Assembly (NCBI GenBank): GCA_046349155.1 | Contig: JAXMCW010000002.1 | Span: 434,001 to 498,000, forward strand | DNA from: Alsobacter sp046349155 | GTDB lineage: Bacteria > Pseudomonadota > Alphaproteobacteria > Rhizobiales > Beijerinckiaceae | Direction of reading: 5' to 3' | DNA length: 64,000 nucleotides | Shown: positions 37,527 through 45,434 of the stretch, in pieces | How positions within the stretch are numbered: the stretch's first letter is position 1 | How the letters are laid out: each line of letters opens with the position of its first letter | The notes under the pieces: model-generated | What the model was told of the DNA's origin: nothing | Seen by the model: the letters and a program-made list of their open reading frames with translations, nothing else | Database searches by the model: none | Position numbers and translations under genes: made by a program

Positions 37527-37786
37527 CAGGCGGTTCCTTCGCAATGATTGTGGAGATTGACGAGCGCGAGCTGGCAGGCCTGCCGAATGCAAGTGATGGC
37601 CTCATTGGCCCCTGCGATGAAAATGTTCTGGTCGAGGATGTTTTCGCTGGTGAGGTCGCCCTGCAGCGCGAGCAGGAGGTCCGTAGCGGCCTGCAACTCG
37701 TTCAGCGCGGCATGCCGCTGGACCGCCATGAATTCCTGACGGGACGGGTTCTGAATGGGCTGCTGAACAGGTGAGTACGTCGTCAA
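37526..37786 (-). CDS. small helical protein in the virion-module operon
   Basis: An 86-residue soluble protein (MAVQRHAALNELQAATDLLL, LDQNIFIAGANEAITCIRQA). Starts and stops overlap both neighbours by one to four bases. Its family is not recognised. Size and position resemble small tail-completion or scaffolding-associated proteins, but I cannot assign one. Confidence 0.7.
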   Translation of the reverse strand: MTTYSPVQQPIQNPSRQEFMAVQRHAALNELQAATDLLLALQGDLTSENILDQNIFIAGANEAITCIRQACQLALVNLHNHCEGTA

Positions 37787-38007
37787 AGATCGACCCTCCC
37801 GCGATCAGTGGGAGGCACACCAATCATCGCAATCACGCCGTCGCCCTCGACGTAACCTTCATCGGTCGCGATCCGGTACATTTCCCGGTCTCGTTGGACG
37901 AGATCGCCCTGCATGTAGCCAATGAGGTGCCAGCGGCGAGGCTGGTCCGTGACGCCGGAGGATGTCTCCAGTCGCGCAATTCGAGTTTCGAGGGTGCGGC
38001 CGCTCAT
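37783..38007 (-). CDS. small protein in the virion-module operon
   Basis: A 74-residue soluble protein (TLETRIARLETSSGVTD near the start suggests a short coiled coil; RRWHLIGYMQGDLVQRDREM in the middle). It overlaps the DUF5681 gene by four bases and the next gene by four bases. No family is recognised. Confidence 0.65.
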   Translation of the reverse strand: MSGRTLETRIARLETSSGVTDQPRRWHLIGYMQGDLVQRDREMYRIATDEGYVEGDGVIAMIGVPPTDRGRVDL

Positions 38008-38426
38008 CGCTTGGCTCCTGCCTCAAGGCGTGAGAGACGCGATTCCAGTTCCTGGACCTCGTAGGCCCGGGTGAAACCTTCGATCATTCGGGAAAGCTCG
38101 CCCGCTTCCGATGGCGTGATCTCACCTGAAGCTACGGCGTTGAAGATTGATCCCATGACGCTCACCGCGTCGGAGGGCTTCTCCAGCTTCGGAAGCTCGA
38201 TCTCGATAGGCCGATCCTTTCGTGGCGGGAGCAGGCGCTCCATCACGATGCGAATGCAGACCGTGTCCCCACCCTTTGCGAGATCGATGCACTTGCGCGC
38301 CACTTCCTCGCCCTCGCCATCCATCAGCGCTTCCAGGATGGCGGTGGCGCGATGCTTTAGCCCCTTTGGACGTCCGCCGGGGTTGCCGGACTGGCCCTTC
38401 TGAAACGGCTTCAGGTTCGGGTTCAT
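38004..38426 (-). CDS. DUF5681 protein (phage-associated, small-terminase-like position)
   Basis: A 140-residue protein with the DUF5681 hallmark near the N-terminus: KGQSGNPGGRPKG followed by ATAILEALMDGEGEEVARKC. DUF5681 proteins are common at the start of phage and genomic-island packaging clusters, where they are often compared with small terminase subunits, but their function is unproven. The C-terminal third is helical (LSRMIEGFTRAYEVQELESR). Its ATG overlaps the RHH stop (ATGA). No large terminase follows, contrary to expectation for a working packaging module. Confidence 0.8.
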   Translation of the reverse strand: MNPNLKPFQKGQSGNPGGRPKGLKHRATAILEALMDGEGEEVARKCIDLAKGGDTVCIRIVMERLLPPRKDRPIEIELPKLEKPSDAVSVMGSIFNAVASGEITPSEAGELSRMIEGFTRAYEVQELESRLSRLEAGAKR

Positions 38427-38644
38427 CTCTGCGCCGCGCCTTTGCTGTCTGCGTTGCTCTCAGAAATCGAACCGGAGGCGTTCACCACAGAGAAGCCCGC
38501 CTGGCGCAAGCGCTCCAACAGAGCACGCCGCACGAACTCGGACACAGTCGAGCACTCCGCCTCGGCAGCACGGCTTAGAGCATCCTCAAGACTAGATGGC
38601 GCTCGCACTCTCAGCAGACCGTCAAACATAATCCTGTTGGACAT
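38423..38644 (-). CDS. ribbon-helix-helix-type DNA-binding protein
   Basis: A 73-residue protein with a ribbon-helix-helix pattern: a first strand (GLLRVRAPSS), then helix A (LEDALSRAAEAECS) and helix B (TVSEFVRRALLERLRQ). It is the first gene of the minus-strand virion-module operon. A 19-bp palindrome lies 20 bases upstream (38664-38682), overlapping a plausible promoter. The natural reading is an autoregulatory repressor of this operon. Confidence 0.75.
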   Translation of the reverse strand: MSNRIMFDGLLRVRAPSSLEDALSRAAEAECSTVSEFVRRALLERLRQAGFSVVNASGSISESNADSKGAAQR

Positions 38645-38663
38645 TTATGTGCTCCCAATATGC

Positions 38664-38682
38664 GTAGCAACAATGTAGCTAC
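38664..38682. promoter_or_regulatory. palindromic operator upstream of the RHH gene
   Basis: GTAGCAACA-A-TGTAGCTAC is a palindrome with one mismatch in nine base pairs per arm. On the minus strand it overlaps a plausible promoter: -35 TTGTAG, 16 bases, -10 CATATT. The region 38645-38720 is AT-rich. It is a strong candidate for the RHH operator. Confidence 0.55.
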
Positions 38683-38719
38683 AATTCTCACACTCGGGAA
38701 CAATGAAAGTTTTTTACTT

Positions 38720-39253
38720 TTATTTACAGACGGCAATTCGTCGGTAAGTTTGACCGCAACTGAGCTTCGCGGACACCCGATCCATGAGCATCACGGTGTC
38801 ACCTTGCAAAAGCCAAGCTAGGCCGAGGGCATCGACGCGGGCCAAGGGGTGCGTTGGATGGATTCCGAGGATGTCGTTCGCTGACCACCCCAGAGCAACG
38901 GCCTGTGAGCCCCAGCCATCGAAGAAGCGCCCAGAGTCATCCACGGCCTGCCGCCATCGAGCGACATCCACATTCACTGGGCAGCGGCGCTGCATCTCAG
39001 CGAACGCGCCGGCATAGACCGCAGGGACGCCACCCACCTCTTCAGCAATTGCTGCGCGCTCCTCGTCGTCCTGATGCCAGGTGAAGGGCTCCGGCGGTGA
39101 GACGCCCTCAACCGAAAGGCGCGCTCTCACCTCTTCCTCTGAGAGCGCCAAGCCGTCCAGTCGAAGGAGTTTTGGCATTTTGGCAGTTTTGGCAGAGGGT
39201 GAGCGTGGTGGCGCGACCTCCTCTGCGAGCGCACGAGCAAGCCATTCAGACAT
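38720..39253 (-). CDS. element-associated hypothetical protein carrying an in-frame TGCCAAA repeat
   Basis: A 177-residue soluble protein coupled to the DUF3987 gene (eight-base overlap). Residues 21-30 (KTAKMPKLLR) are encoded by repeat copy 3. The rest includes LALSEEEVRARLSVEGVSPP, FTWHQDDEERAAIAEEVGGV and a conserved-looking RVDALGLAWLLQGDTVMLMD. Such proteins are frequent beside DUF3987 genes in alphaproteobacterial islands, but their role is unknown; a helicase partner is possible. Confidence 0.7.
   Translation of the reverse strand: MSEWLARALAEEVAPPRSPSAKTAKMPKLLRLDGLALSEEEVRARLSVEGVSPPEPFTWHQDDEERAAIAEEVGGVPAVYAGAFAEMQRRCPVNVDVARWRQAVDDSGRFFDGWGSQAVALGWSANDILGIHPTHPLARVDALGLAWLLQGDTVMLMDRVSAKLSCGQTYRRIAVCK
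39169..39195 (-). repeat. TGCCAAA-unit repeat, copy 3, inside a CDS
   Basis: Minus-strand units TGCCAAAA, CTGCCAAAA, TGCCAAAAC. They lie inside the gene at 38720-39253, where they encode AKTAKMPK near the N-terminus. Confidence 0.85.
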
Positions 39254-40820
39254 GATCGCCCCCTTGGATCTTTGGATTAACCAGGAAGGCCTTACGGGGG
39301 CGTCCGGAGATGCCTGCGGCGGGTGAGGTGCGGATGAGACCTGCCTCTACCAGCGTGTTGCATGCGGCATCCATCCGCTTGGCATCCTTGATCGGGCTGC
39401 CTGGAGCGCGGCGGGCATCGCGGCCGTTGAAGTCCTGCAGGCGGGTGTCCCGCAACCACTTGGCAAGCGCCCCGGCGTCTCGGTCAGGGACGGGGATCGC
39501 GGCATCCGCAAACACCCGGCGGGCCATAGGACCGAAGTAGCCATCCATGAGCCCGCACGCTCGGATCAACGACCGACGGGAGATCGTCTGCGGCTCCGGC
39601 GCACCGGGCGTCACACACCACTGCAAGAACTCCAGGACGAGAGCGAGTCGAAGAGCGTGCCCCTGTGCCTTGCCGATAGCGGACGCAATCAATCCGGAAG
39701 CACGAGATGCCTCGTGCTTCTTTGCCCTGACAAACTGTTCGAATTCAGAAGCCGCTTCCTCTGCGAGGAACACACGGCCCGGATTTTTCTGCCCTACTTC
39801 ATCCTGGCACATCGGCAATCGATAAAGGCGACTGAGCGCGGCGAGGTATGGACCTTCATCGATCTCATCCCGATTCAGGCTGAATCCTGGGCGAGGGTCA
39901 GGCCAACACCAAAGGAAGCGTGCGGACAGCCCGTCGTCTGCACCGCCAGAAATCTCATCGAGGCGATCGGGCTGGATCGTGCCAAGCACGCCAACGCTAA
40001 GATTAGGGACAATGATCGGCTCGGGGTTCTTCTGGCGGTCGATGCGGTACTGGCGTCCTCCGTACGCCTCCAGCCAAAGGGAGCGCTCGCCAGCGGCCCC
40101 ACCGCTGTACCGTCCCATTCCGGAAATCCACCCGGAGAGTTCGTCGCGAAGGCTCAACACCCCTCGTGGGTTTCCCTTCACGATAGTGCCCAGCTTTTCA
40201 GGCGTGACGTCGGAGACAATGCACTGCGGACGAACAACTGCCTCTGGTTCATAAGCTGCTGCCGGCTTCGGAGGTGGGATCTGTCCGGCATTGACAGCCG
40301 TCTTGACCTCCGCCCTCCACTTCTCGTTCTCGGCAGCGGCAATGGCGCAGGCTCGCTCGTGCTCGTCGATGTCGCCGCGCGCTGTATCGACGGCTTCGGC
40401 CTCGACTTTTCGCAACAGGTTCGTTGCGGGGTCCATGCCTACGGACTTGCTTGAGGAGGGGCCACCGACGAGGGCGAACCACAAGATGGGGGGTTCGCTC
40501 CAGTGATTGCTCGCAGCTGGCCATCTGCTGTTGCCGATCAACGTCGACGCTGACGCAAGGAGGGCGGCAGCCACGTAGTCCGACGGGCAGAACCTAGCCT
40601 TGGCGTGAGCCTCGCAGAAGCTGCCCCAAAACTCGCCCAGCAACGCGAGTGGGAATTCAGGAGGCGCAGCACGACCTGAGCCCAAATAAGAAAGATCGGG
40701 ATTGTCCCAGTCGCCTGGCTCCGGCGTCGTGCCAAAACTGCCAAAATGCCGAAACTGTCCGTTCGAAGCTTGGGGGCCGCCAGCCGGACGCACAGCAGCC
40801 GAAAAATCGTAGCGCGTCAC
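39246..40820 (-). CDS. DUF3987 (YfjI-like) helicase/primase-associated protein
   Basis: A 524-residue protein of the DUF3987 family common on plasmids, phages and islands, distantly related to P-loop helicases. Recognisable parts are WFALVGGPSSSKSVGMDPA (P-loop region), VSDVTPEKLGTIVKGNPRGV, LRDELSGWISGMGRYSGG (Walker-B-like region) and SVGVLGTIQPDRLDEISGGA. Residues 23-33 (FRHFGSFGTTP) are encoded by repeat copy 4 in opposite orientation to copy 3. Its start overlaps the gene upstream (40817-41356) by four bases. It may support replication or mobilisation of the element. Confidence 0.85.
   Translation of the reverse strand: MTRYDFSAAVRPAGGPQASNGQFRHFGSFGTTPEPGDWDNPDLSYLGSGRAAPPEFPLALLGEFWGSFCEAHAKARFCPSDYVAAALLASASTLIGNSRWPAASNHWSEPPILWFALVGGPSSSKSVGMDPATNLLRKVEAEAVDTARGDIDEHERACAIAAAENEKWRAEVKTAVNAGQIPPPKPAAAYEPEAVVRPQCIVSDVTPEKLGTIVKGNPRGVLSLRDELSGWISGMGRYSGGAAGERSLWLEAYGGRQYRIDRQKNPEPIIVPNLSVGVLGTIQPDRLDEISGGADDGLSARFLWCWPDPRPGFSLNRDEIDEGPYLAALSRLYRLPMCQDEVGQKNPGRVFLAEEAASEFEQFVRAKKHEASRASGLIASAIGKAQGHALRLALVLEFLQWCVTPGAPEPQTISRRSLIRACGLMDGYFGPMARRVFADAAIPVPDRDAGALAKWLRDTRLQDFNGRDARRAPGSPIKDAKRMDAACNTLVEAGLIRTSPAAGISGRPRKAFLVNPKIQGGDHV
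40730..40757 (+). repeat. TGCCAAA-unit repeat, copy 4, inside the DUF3987 gene
   Basis: Plus-strand units TGCCAAAA, CTGCCAAAA, TGCCGAAACTG (one mismatch in the third unit). Read on the minus strand they encode QFRHFGSFG near the DUF3987 N-terminus. Confidence 0.85.
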
Positions 40821-41356
40821 GGGCGTGACCTTTCTTCAACGATGATGCGAGGGATGAAACTCTGATAGAGGCCGAGCAATTCAGCTGCTTGGTCGGCGTC
40901 GTGCGCGAGCAAGGGGCCGCAATCTACGAGATCGAGGCATGCCGTCCGAGGTTCGACAAGAACGATCCCGTTCATGTCGTCCTGCAGCCAAGCGAGCACA
41001 GAGGGATGGACTGGAACCGCCCCATCCTCGTCGAGACGAAATGCGTCGCGATAGCCAACGAAAGCAGCTGCCCCGCACCATGAACCCACCCTCCGGGTCT
41101 TATGAGACCAGGCGATGATGTCGCCATAGTCGGATCCCGAAACCGGAGCAGCGAAGAGAACGGCAGGGACTGGTTTCTCGGACCCTTGGTATTCGTCTGG
41201 GAAACTGAACCTGCCGGGACCATCGAAGACGACTTCGCCCCATGCAGGAGCCAGCCGTCCCAGCGTTTCGGCCGAGACGTTCAGACTGATGATGTGATCG
41301 ATGGCGGATTGCGGAAGGTTCGCGCAATCCATGAAGCGGGCGCGTACGGCGTTCAA
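40817..41356 (-). CDS. element hypothetical protein upstream of DUF3987
   Basis: A 179-residue soluble protein. The TTG at 41356 has GGGGAGGGG six bases upstream; an in-frame ATG at 41332 is the fallback, and a longer upstream frame (to 41464) has no ribosome binding site. Features include SAIDHIISLNVSAETLGRLA, YGDIIAWSHKTRR, WLQDDMNGIVLVEP and a C-terminal DADQAAELLGLYQSFIPRII. No family is recognised. It overlaps the DUF3987 start by four bases, so it is coupled. Confidence 0.65.
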   Translation of the reverse strand: MNAVRARFMDCANLPQSAIDHIISLNVSAETLGRLAPAWGEVVFDGPGRFSFPDEYQGSEKPVPAVLFAAPVSGSDYGDIIAWSHKTRRVGSWCGAAAFVGYRDAFRLDEDGAVPVHPSVLAWLQDDMNGIVLVEPRTACLDLVDCGPLLAHDADQAAELLGLYQSFIPRIIVEERSRP

Positions 41357-41609
41357 TTGCCCCTCCCCTCGCCCAGCCCGGCAAGCTCCTTGAGGAGCGC
41401 CACAACATGCGGTGGAAGGTTCAAGGCAGCAAAGAGACGCCTGGTTGCAGGCCTTGTCCTGCAAGCGAATAGTGATTTCATTTTGGCCTCAAATTTTGAG
41501 GCCCCTTGGATTTCCCTAGAATTTGGGCTGCTGCTGCGCTAAAACGTCGATGCCAATCACACGTCTTGAGCGATGCTCGGCGGCCTCGGGGAAACCCGGG
41601 GCCGTTTCG

Positions 41610-41849
41610 TTACGCAGCGTTTTCGCGATACTCGGCAGTGCCACGGAAGGCCTGCCCACCCATCTTGCCTTCGACCCACGCTCGGAGATCAGCGACGGTG
41701 TAGCGGACGAAGTTTCCAATCTTCCGGTAGCGGGGCCCTGTCGAGAAATGACGATGCTTCTCCAGGCTTTTTCGGGTGCAAAACCCGTAGTTGGCCTGAA
41801 GCCAACCCGCCGCAGCATCACTGTCGAGAAGTACGTTGTCGTCGGACAT
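41610..41849 (-). CDS. excisionase/AlpA-type HTH DNA-binding protein
   Basis: A 79-residue protein of the MerR-like excisionase type: LLDSDAAAGWLQANYGFCTR (helix-turn-helix), a wing with YRKIGNFVRYTVADLRAWVE and a short basic C-terminus. AGAGGAAG lies seven to eight bases before the ATG at 41849, which decides the start. Proteins of this type act as recombination directionality factors or as activators of integrase genes (AlpA). A second such protein sits beside the attR integrase. Confidence 0.78.
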   Translation of the reverse strand: MSDDNVLLDSDAAAGWLQANYGFCTRKSLEKHRHFSTGPRYRKIGNFVRYTVADLRAWVEGKMGGQAFRGTAEYRENAA

Positions 41850-42003
41850 GTCTATCTTCCTCTTGATAGCCAGGAAAATCGGGCACTGATCAAACCCGAC
41901 GTTTCGAAGCAGCAGTGAGGGAGAGTAGAACTCAGCCGAGAGGGTGGTGCAGCAGGCAGTAAGGGCAGAAAGGGAGGGCAAAAAGGTCGAGAAGGTTCCT
42001 GCC

Positions 42004-42726
42004 CTACGCGGATTTGGACCAGACTGTCGCCCTCAACTCACGCAAAGCCTTCTTGATGGTCGTTTCGCTCGCACCGCTGCCCTGCTTTACGTCGGCAATC
42101 ACAATCTTAATCATGGGTAGCTTGCCGTCAGGCCATTTCTCAAGAATAGCGTTCTTCGCCGCTGCTATCTTTTCGGGAGGGCGATGGTGCCAGCCACGCT
42201 TTGACTCGATCTCAACAGCATACGAGCCTGAAGAGGACAAATTTGGCCGCGTGTCCGTGAGATCGCTCGGGGATTTCGAGAGCTTTTCGCCTGCCTGCGA
42301 ATGAGTGGGCCACACAGCCAGCACCTCCCGCCGCAGGAAGCGGATTTCTTCCAGAACGATTGGGCCCGACCGGACCCTGGCCTCCAGGAAGTGGCTGAAT
42401 TCAAAGCGCGCACCCATCCACTCTTCCATAGTCACGGGTTCCCACATCAGCCAGCGACTTCGCGCTCTCGCAGTCAGCTGCCCTTCCATGCAAGCGCGGC
42501 GTATCTCGTGGAACACAGCATCAATATCGGCCTCCGTGACATCCATGATGTGCTGTATGTCGACAGCGTCAGCCCCAGTCGGTAGGCCACGACTCTTTCT
42601 GTCTTCATCAGAGAGGGCCGTGACATCGTCCAAGTTGCGGCTCATTATCCACGCCATAACCTGGGCGAAGGTCCAATCCGGTGCTCGCATTGGATCGAAT
42701 TCATTTTTTTGAACAGCGCTGTTCAC
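42004..42726 (-). CDS. element hypothetical protein coupled to the serine recombinase
   Basis: A 240-residue soluble protein (DWTFAQVMAWIMSRNLDDVT, VDIQHIMDVTEADIDAVFHE). The GTG at 42726 overlaps the recombinase stop (GTGA). The C-terminal GSGASETTIKKALREL looks like a helix-turn-helix DNA-recognition end. Family not recognised. A DNA-binding role tied to the serine recombinase is likely but inferred. Confidence 0.6.
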   Translation of the reverse strand: MNSAVQKNEFDPMRAPDWTFAQVMAWIMSRNLDDVTALSDEDRKSRGLPTGADAVDIQHIMDVTEADIDAVFHEIRRACMEGQLTARARSRWLMWEPVTMEEWMGARFEFSHFLEARVRSGPIVLEEIRFLRREVLAVWPTHSQAGEKLSKSPSDLTDTRPNLSSSGSYAVEIESKRGWHHRPPEKIAAAKNAILEKWPDGKLPMIKIVIADVKQGSGASETTIKKALRELRATVWSKSA

Positions 42727-43397
42727 GACTGCGCCTCCAGCGCTGCGCGCACTAAGACGCGGCGGATGCCTTCATATGTCAGTTCGTGGCCCTCGGCCTG
42801 CATCGCCTGCGAGATTGCCCGCAGAGACATTCCATCGTTCCGCATCGCCTGCATCCGTCGCACGGCGTCTTGCTGGGCGGGATCCTCCTCCAGCTGCCCC
42901 CCCTTTCCGAGCCGCCATCCGAACGGGATAGACCCGCCGAGGTAACGCTTGCGGATCTTCTGATCCGCCTTCACGGTCGCGATGCGTTCGCGGATCCGAT
43001 CCCGCTCGGCCTCGGCTACAGCAGACAGAATGGTGAAGACGAGCTTGGCAATGCCATTGCCGGTGACGTCGCCGCCCAGGTCGATCATGTGCAGGCTCAC
43101 TCCGGACCGCTTCATGCGGTCGAGGTTGGCCAATGCGTCGCTGGCGGACCGGAACATCCTGTCCAACTTTGGGGTGATGACGATGTCCCCCGGCTTTAAG
43201 GCGGCCAAGAGTGCCGCGCCCTCGGGGCGCTCGGCCAGCGGCTTTGATCCTGACACGCCACGCTCGCTGAACGTGCGCTCAACCGAGAGGCCGTGCATCA
43301 TGGCGTACCCCCCGACAGTGCGCTGCTGGACGTCAAGGCTTTCGCCTTCGCTGGCCTGGCGGTCGGTCGATACCCGCGTGTAGGCGAAGACGGTCAT
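42723..43397 (-). CDS. serine recombinase (resolvase/invertase type)
   Basis: A 224-residue serine recombinase. The catalytic serine S10 is in FAYTRVSTDRQ, GVSGSKPLAERPEGAALLAAL lies in the N-terminal domain, and KLDRMFRSASDALANL and ILSAVAEAERDRIRERI form the active-site/dimer-helix region. A C-terminal HTH is present (GMSLRAISQAMQAEGHELTY). The size fits resolvase/invertase rather than large phage serine integrases. Repeat copy 5 lies 150 bases upstream. It may invert or resolve DNA within the element. Confidence 0.9.
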   Translation of the reverse strand: MTVFAYTRVSTDRQASEGESLDVQQRTVGGYAMMHGLSVERTFSERGVSGSKPLAERPEGAALLAALKPGDIVITPKLDRMFRSASDALANLDRMKRSGVSLHMIDLGGDVTGNGIAKLVFTILSAVAEAERDRIRERIATVKADQKIRKRYLGGSIPFGWRLGKGGQLEEDPAQQDAVRRMQAMRNDGMSLRAISQAMQAEGHELTYEGIRRVLVRAALEAQS

Positions 43398-43736
43398 AGA
43401 AGCTGCCTGTCAACGTGTCACCGTGTATCGGAGTAGACTCCGGTAAACTAGGGTTGTCAAGCTGCTGTAGCGCCGTGACACCATAGGGCAAGTTTCGAAA
43501 GACCATGAGTCCATAAGCCCCCCCCTAAGTGAGGGGCCAACGGTTCGGGAGTTTTGGCATTTTGGCAGTTTTGGCAGGCATGGCCTTAACCCAAGCCAGG
43601 AAAGGGCCTCGATGCTGGTCTGCCCGTGATAACTGCTACGGGCGACCAACTTCTGCTGGGATCACCCATTCAGCCTCTTGGGAAGCGCATCGGTCCACGC
43701 AATGAAGGGTCCAAGGCGTCCGTCTAGGCTTAAACG
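43398..43736. other. non-coding region holding repeat copy 5
   Basis: 339 bases upstream of the serine recombinase. It contains the minus-strand repeat copy 5 (43551-43577), a run of eight C residues around 43520, and no gene that I can support. It should contain the recombinase promoter. Confidence 0.4.
43551..43577 (-). repeat. TGCCAAA-unit repeat, copy 5
   Basis: Minus-strand units CTGCCAAAA, CTGCCAAAA, TGCCAAAAC, about 150 bases upstream of the serine recombinase gene. Same orientation as copy 3. Confidence 0.85.
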
Positions 43737-44111
43737 TTAGCGCCGAACCTTGAAACAGATCGCAGTGCCCTGCACCGCATTCACAGTTGGACCATAGCGG
43801 TCACAAGAGAAGCTGCGATCTGCATGATAAGTGGGGCCTATTGCAACTTGGAGGTCGGGATCAGTTGCAGTGCAGCTTGCGGATACGAGTTGCGTTCCTT
43901 CCGGACAACGCCAGTCCACATGTTGCTTGGTGGCAGGGGACGCGCTGATCTGAAATTCCATCCGTCCTATGACATTAGACGACAACTCATACCAAAACTT
44001 GTCTGAAAGCGAAGACCAGAACCAAGAACTGGTGAGTGTGAGCACGGTCACAGCGCCACCTATGATGGCAGCCACGATCGCGCCTCCGAATTGCTTCAGA
44101 ACGTCAAACAT
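43737..44111 (-). CDS. membrane-anchored small protein
   Basis: A 124-residue protein. An N-terminal hydrophobic helix (GGAIVAAIIGGAVTVLTL) is followed by a soluble part with four cysteines (WRCPEGTQLVSASCTAT, SFSCDRYG, TAICFK), so the C-terminal domain is probably periplasmic and disulfide-bonded. GGGG lies six bases before the ATG at 44111. No family is recognised. Confidence 0.55.
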   Translation of the reverse strand: MFDVLKQFGGAIVAAIIGGAVTVLTLTSSWFWSSLSDKFWYELSSNVIGRMEFQISASPATKQHVDWRCPEGTQLVSASCTATDPDLQVAIGPTYHADRSFSCDRYGPTVNAVQGTAICFKVRR

Positions 44112-44168
44112 TACAGCCCCCATTCGTGGAATAGGATTGCAGCAATCGGTAGCCTTGCCGTGCGTGCA

Positions 44169-44666
44169 TTAGAAACAGGTCAGCTGAGACGCCTTTACCT
44201 TCTCCTGCCACTCAGGTCCCAATTCGACGCGCGCAGAAAGCGCATTCACGCCGGCAGGATCACCCTCCCGAAACATCTTCACCGTCAGTCCCTCTCGGTG
44301 TCGCGTGACACTGATCGGCTGCCCTCCGGTGAAGGTGGTCGTTGCGGAGCCGCTGGCGTATGTGGTGCTTCCGAATGTGTTGGCTGTGGCGTTTCCGTAG
44401 GTGTTCGCAATCACCGGGGTAACGCCGACAACTTCAGTCGTGGCGCTTTCCTGCGCGCCAAGGATCACAAAGCGGTCGTAACCTCTGCGAATGGTCTCAA
44501 CGGCCGCCTGCTGGAACGCAACTTTCTGCGCACCCTCCGCACCGCATACTTCCGCCGCTCGGGCAGAAATCTGCACCACGTCTGCGGAAACAGGCATTAC
44601 GGACGTGCGGACGCACGCGTTCCCAAGCAAGGCCACAGCTAGCAGCCCAAAATGGCGAAGTTTCAC
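44169..44666 (-). CDS. lipoprotein of unknown function
   Basis: A 165-residue protein with a lipobox (FGLLAVALLGNAC, lipidated C18). It contains VAFQQAAVETIRRGYDRFVI and threonine/glycine-rich TYGNATANTFGSTTYASGS, which looks like an extracytoplasmic adhesion-like or structural segment. The start is the GTG at 44666 with GGGG upstream. It lies between two other small surface-protein genes. Function unknown. Confidence 0.7.
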   Translation of the reverse strand: MKLRHFGLLAVALLGNACVRTSVMPVSADVVQISARAAEVCGAEGAQKVAFQQAAVETIRRGYDRFVILGAQESATTEVVGVTPVIANTYGNATANTFGSTTYASGSATTTFTGGQPISVTRHREGLTVKMFREGDPAGVNALSARVELGPEWQEKVKASQLTCF

Positions 44667-44735
44667 GATTGCCCCGAGTTTGCGTGAGGGCTAGTTCGCC
44701 CATCGCAAAAAATTACCCAGACTCTCAAGCTTGCG

Positions 44736-45002
44736 TCAGACCCGTGCCGATTTCTGTTTGCTCACTTGCGCTCTTGAAGTGCGCTTAGAGGTCAAATTCT
44801 GAGTGGTCCCTCTGGCGGCATTCAATTCAGCCAGCACATCGTCCAGCAGTTCCTTTACGTCTTGGTGCTGAAGATTACGGAAATTGATGCGCGTTCCTAC
44901 CTTCAGAACACTATCCTTGGGAACATCAACGCAGGTGACCACTTCGTCTGGATTTACTAGTACAGGTGAACCATCCGGCCGAGTGAATTTGCAGAACGCC
45001 AT
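44736..45002 (-). CDS. small soluble protein (FlbD-like beta fold)
   Basis: An 88-residue protein with TRPDGSPVLVNPDEVVTCV and VLKVGTRINFRN, which resemble the short beta-barrel of FlbD-like proteins, then helical VKELLDDVLAELNAARGTT and a basic tail (KRTSRAQVSKQKSARV). GGGGAGGG five bases before the ATG at 45002 gives strong translation support. The real family is uncertain. Confidence 0.65.
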   Translation of the reverse strand: MAFCKFTRPDGSPVLVNPDEVVTCVDVPKDSVLKVGTRINFRNLQHQDVKELLDDVLAELNAARGTTQNLTSKRTSRAQVSKQKSARV

Positions 45003-45434
45003 TGCACCCTCCCCTAAGCTTTTAGATCTGCGGCGACAGCGATTTCAAGGGACGGTCCCGCCTCTGTCGAGTGGACTATTTCACAGATCCAGAAAAATCT
45101 TTGCGGTCGTGCATGTGGGGCCCTCTTGGAGCAGATCAACTTGAGCTGCCGAAGGGCATGAAGGCTCCAATTGCCCGTTCGCTGTATGTGGGCAATGGCG
45201 CAACGGATGCACCTCTGGTCGGATCGCTCACAGAAGGTGTGGTAAAGCTAGAGACGCCAATGCCAAGCTCAGATGACCGCCCCCCCTCCTTCGCATGGAG
45301 CGGTGAGATGGCTCGGGGATTAGTGATAGGCGCGGCGATGCTTTTGTGTACCACTGGGGCCTAGGGGACCTCTACGGATCTGGCATGCTTGGCCATCGTT
45401 GAGGAGCTTGAGCAGTGATGCGGACCCTCAAAAC
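45003..45434. other. region without a supported gene
   Basis: 432 bases. The best frame is 45071-45364 on the plus strand (97 residues, ending in a possible helix GLVIGAAMLLCTTGA), but it lacks a good ribosome binding site and family support, so I do not call it. Nothing else is evident. Confidence 0.35.

Noticed and set aside
28075..43577. The TGCCAAA repeats as a CRISPR array
   Set aside because: The copies are single or grouped without regular spacers, kilobases apart, and no cas gene is nearby.
45071..45364. A plus-strand frame of 97 codons as a gene
   Set aside because: No ribosome binding site, no family and only a weak C-terminal hydrophobic stretch. Reported only as part of a non-coding region.
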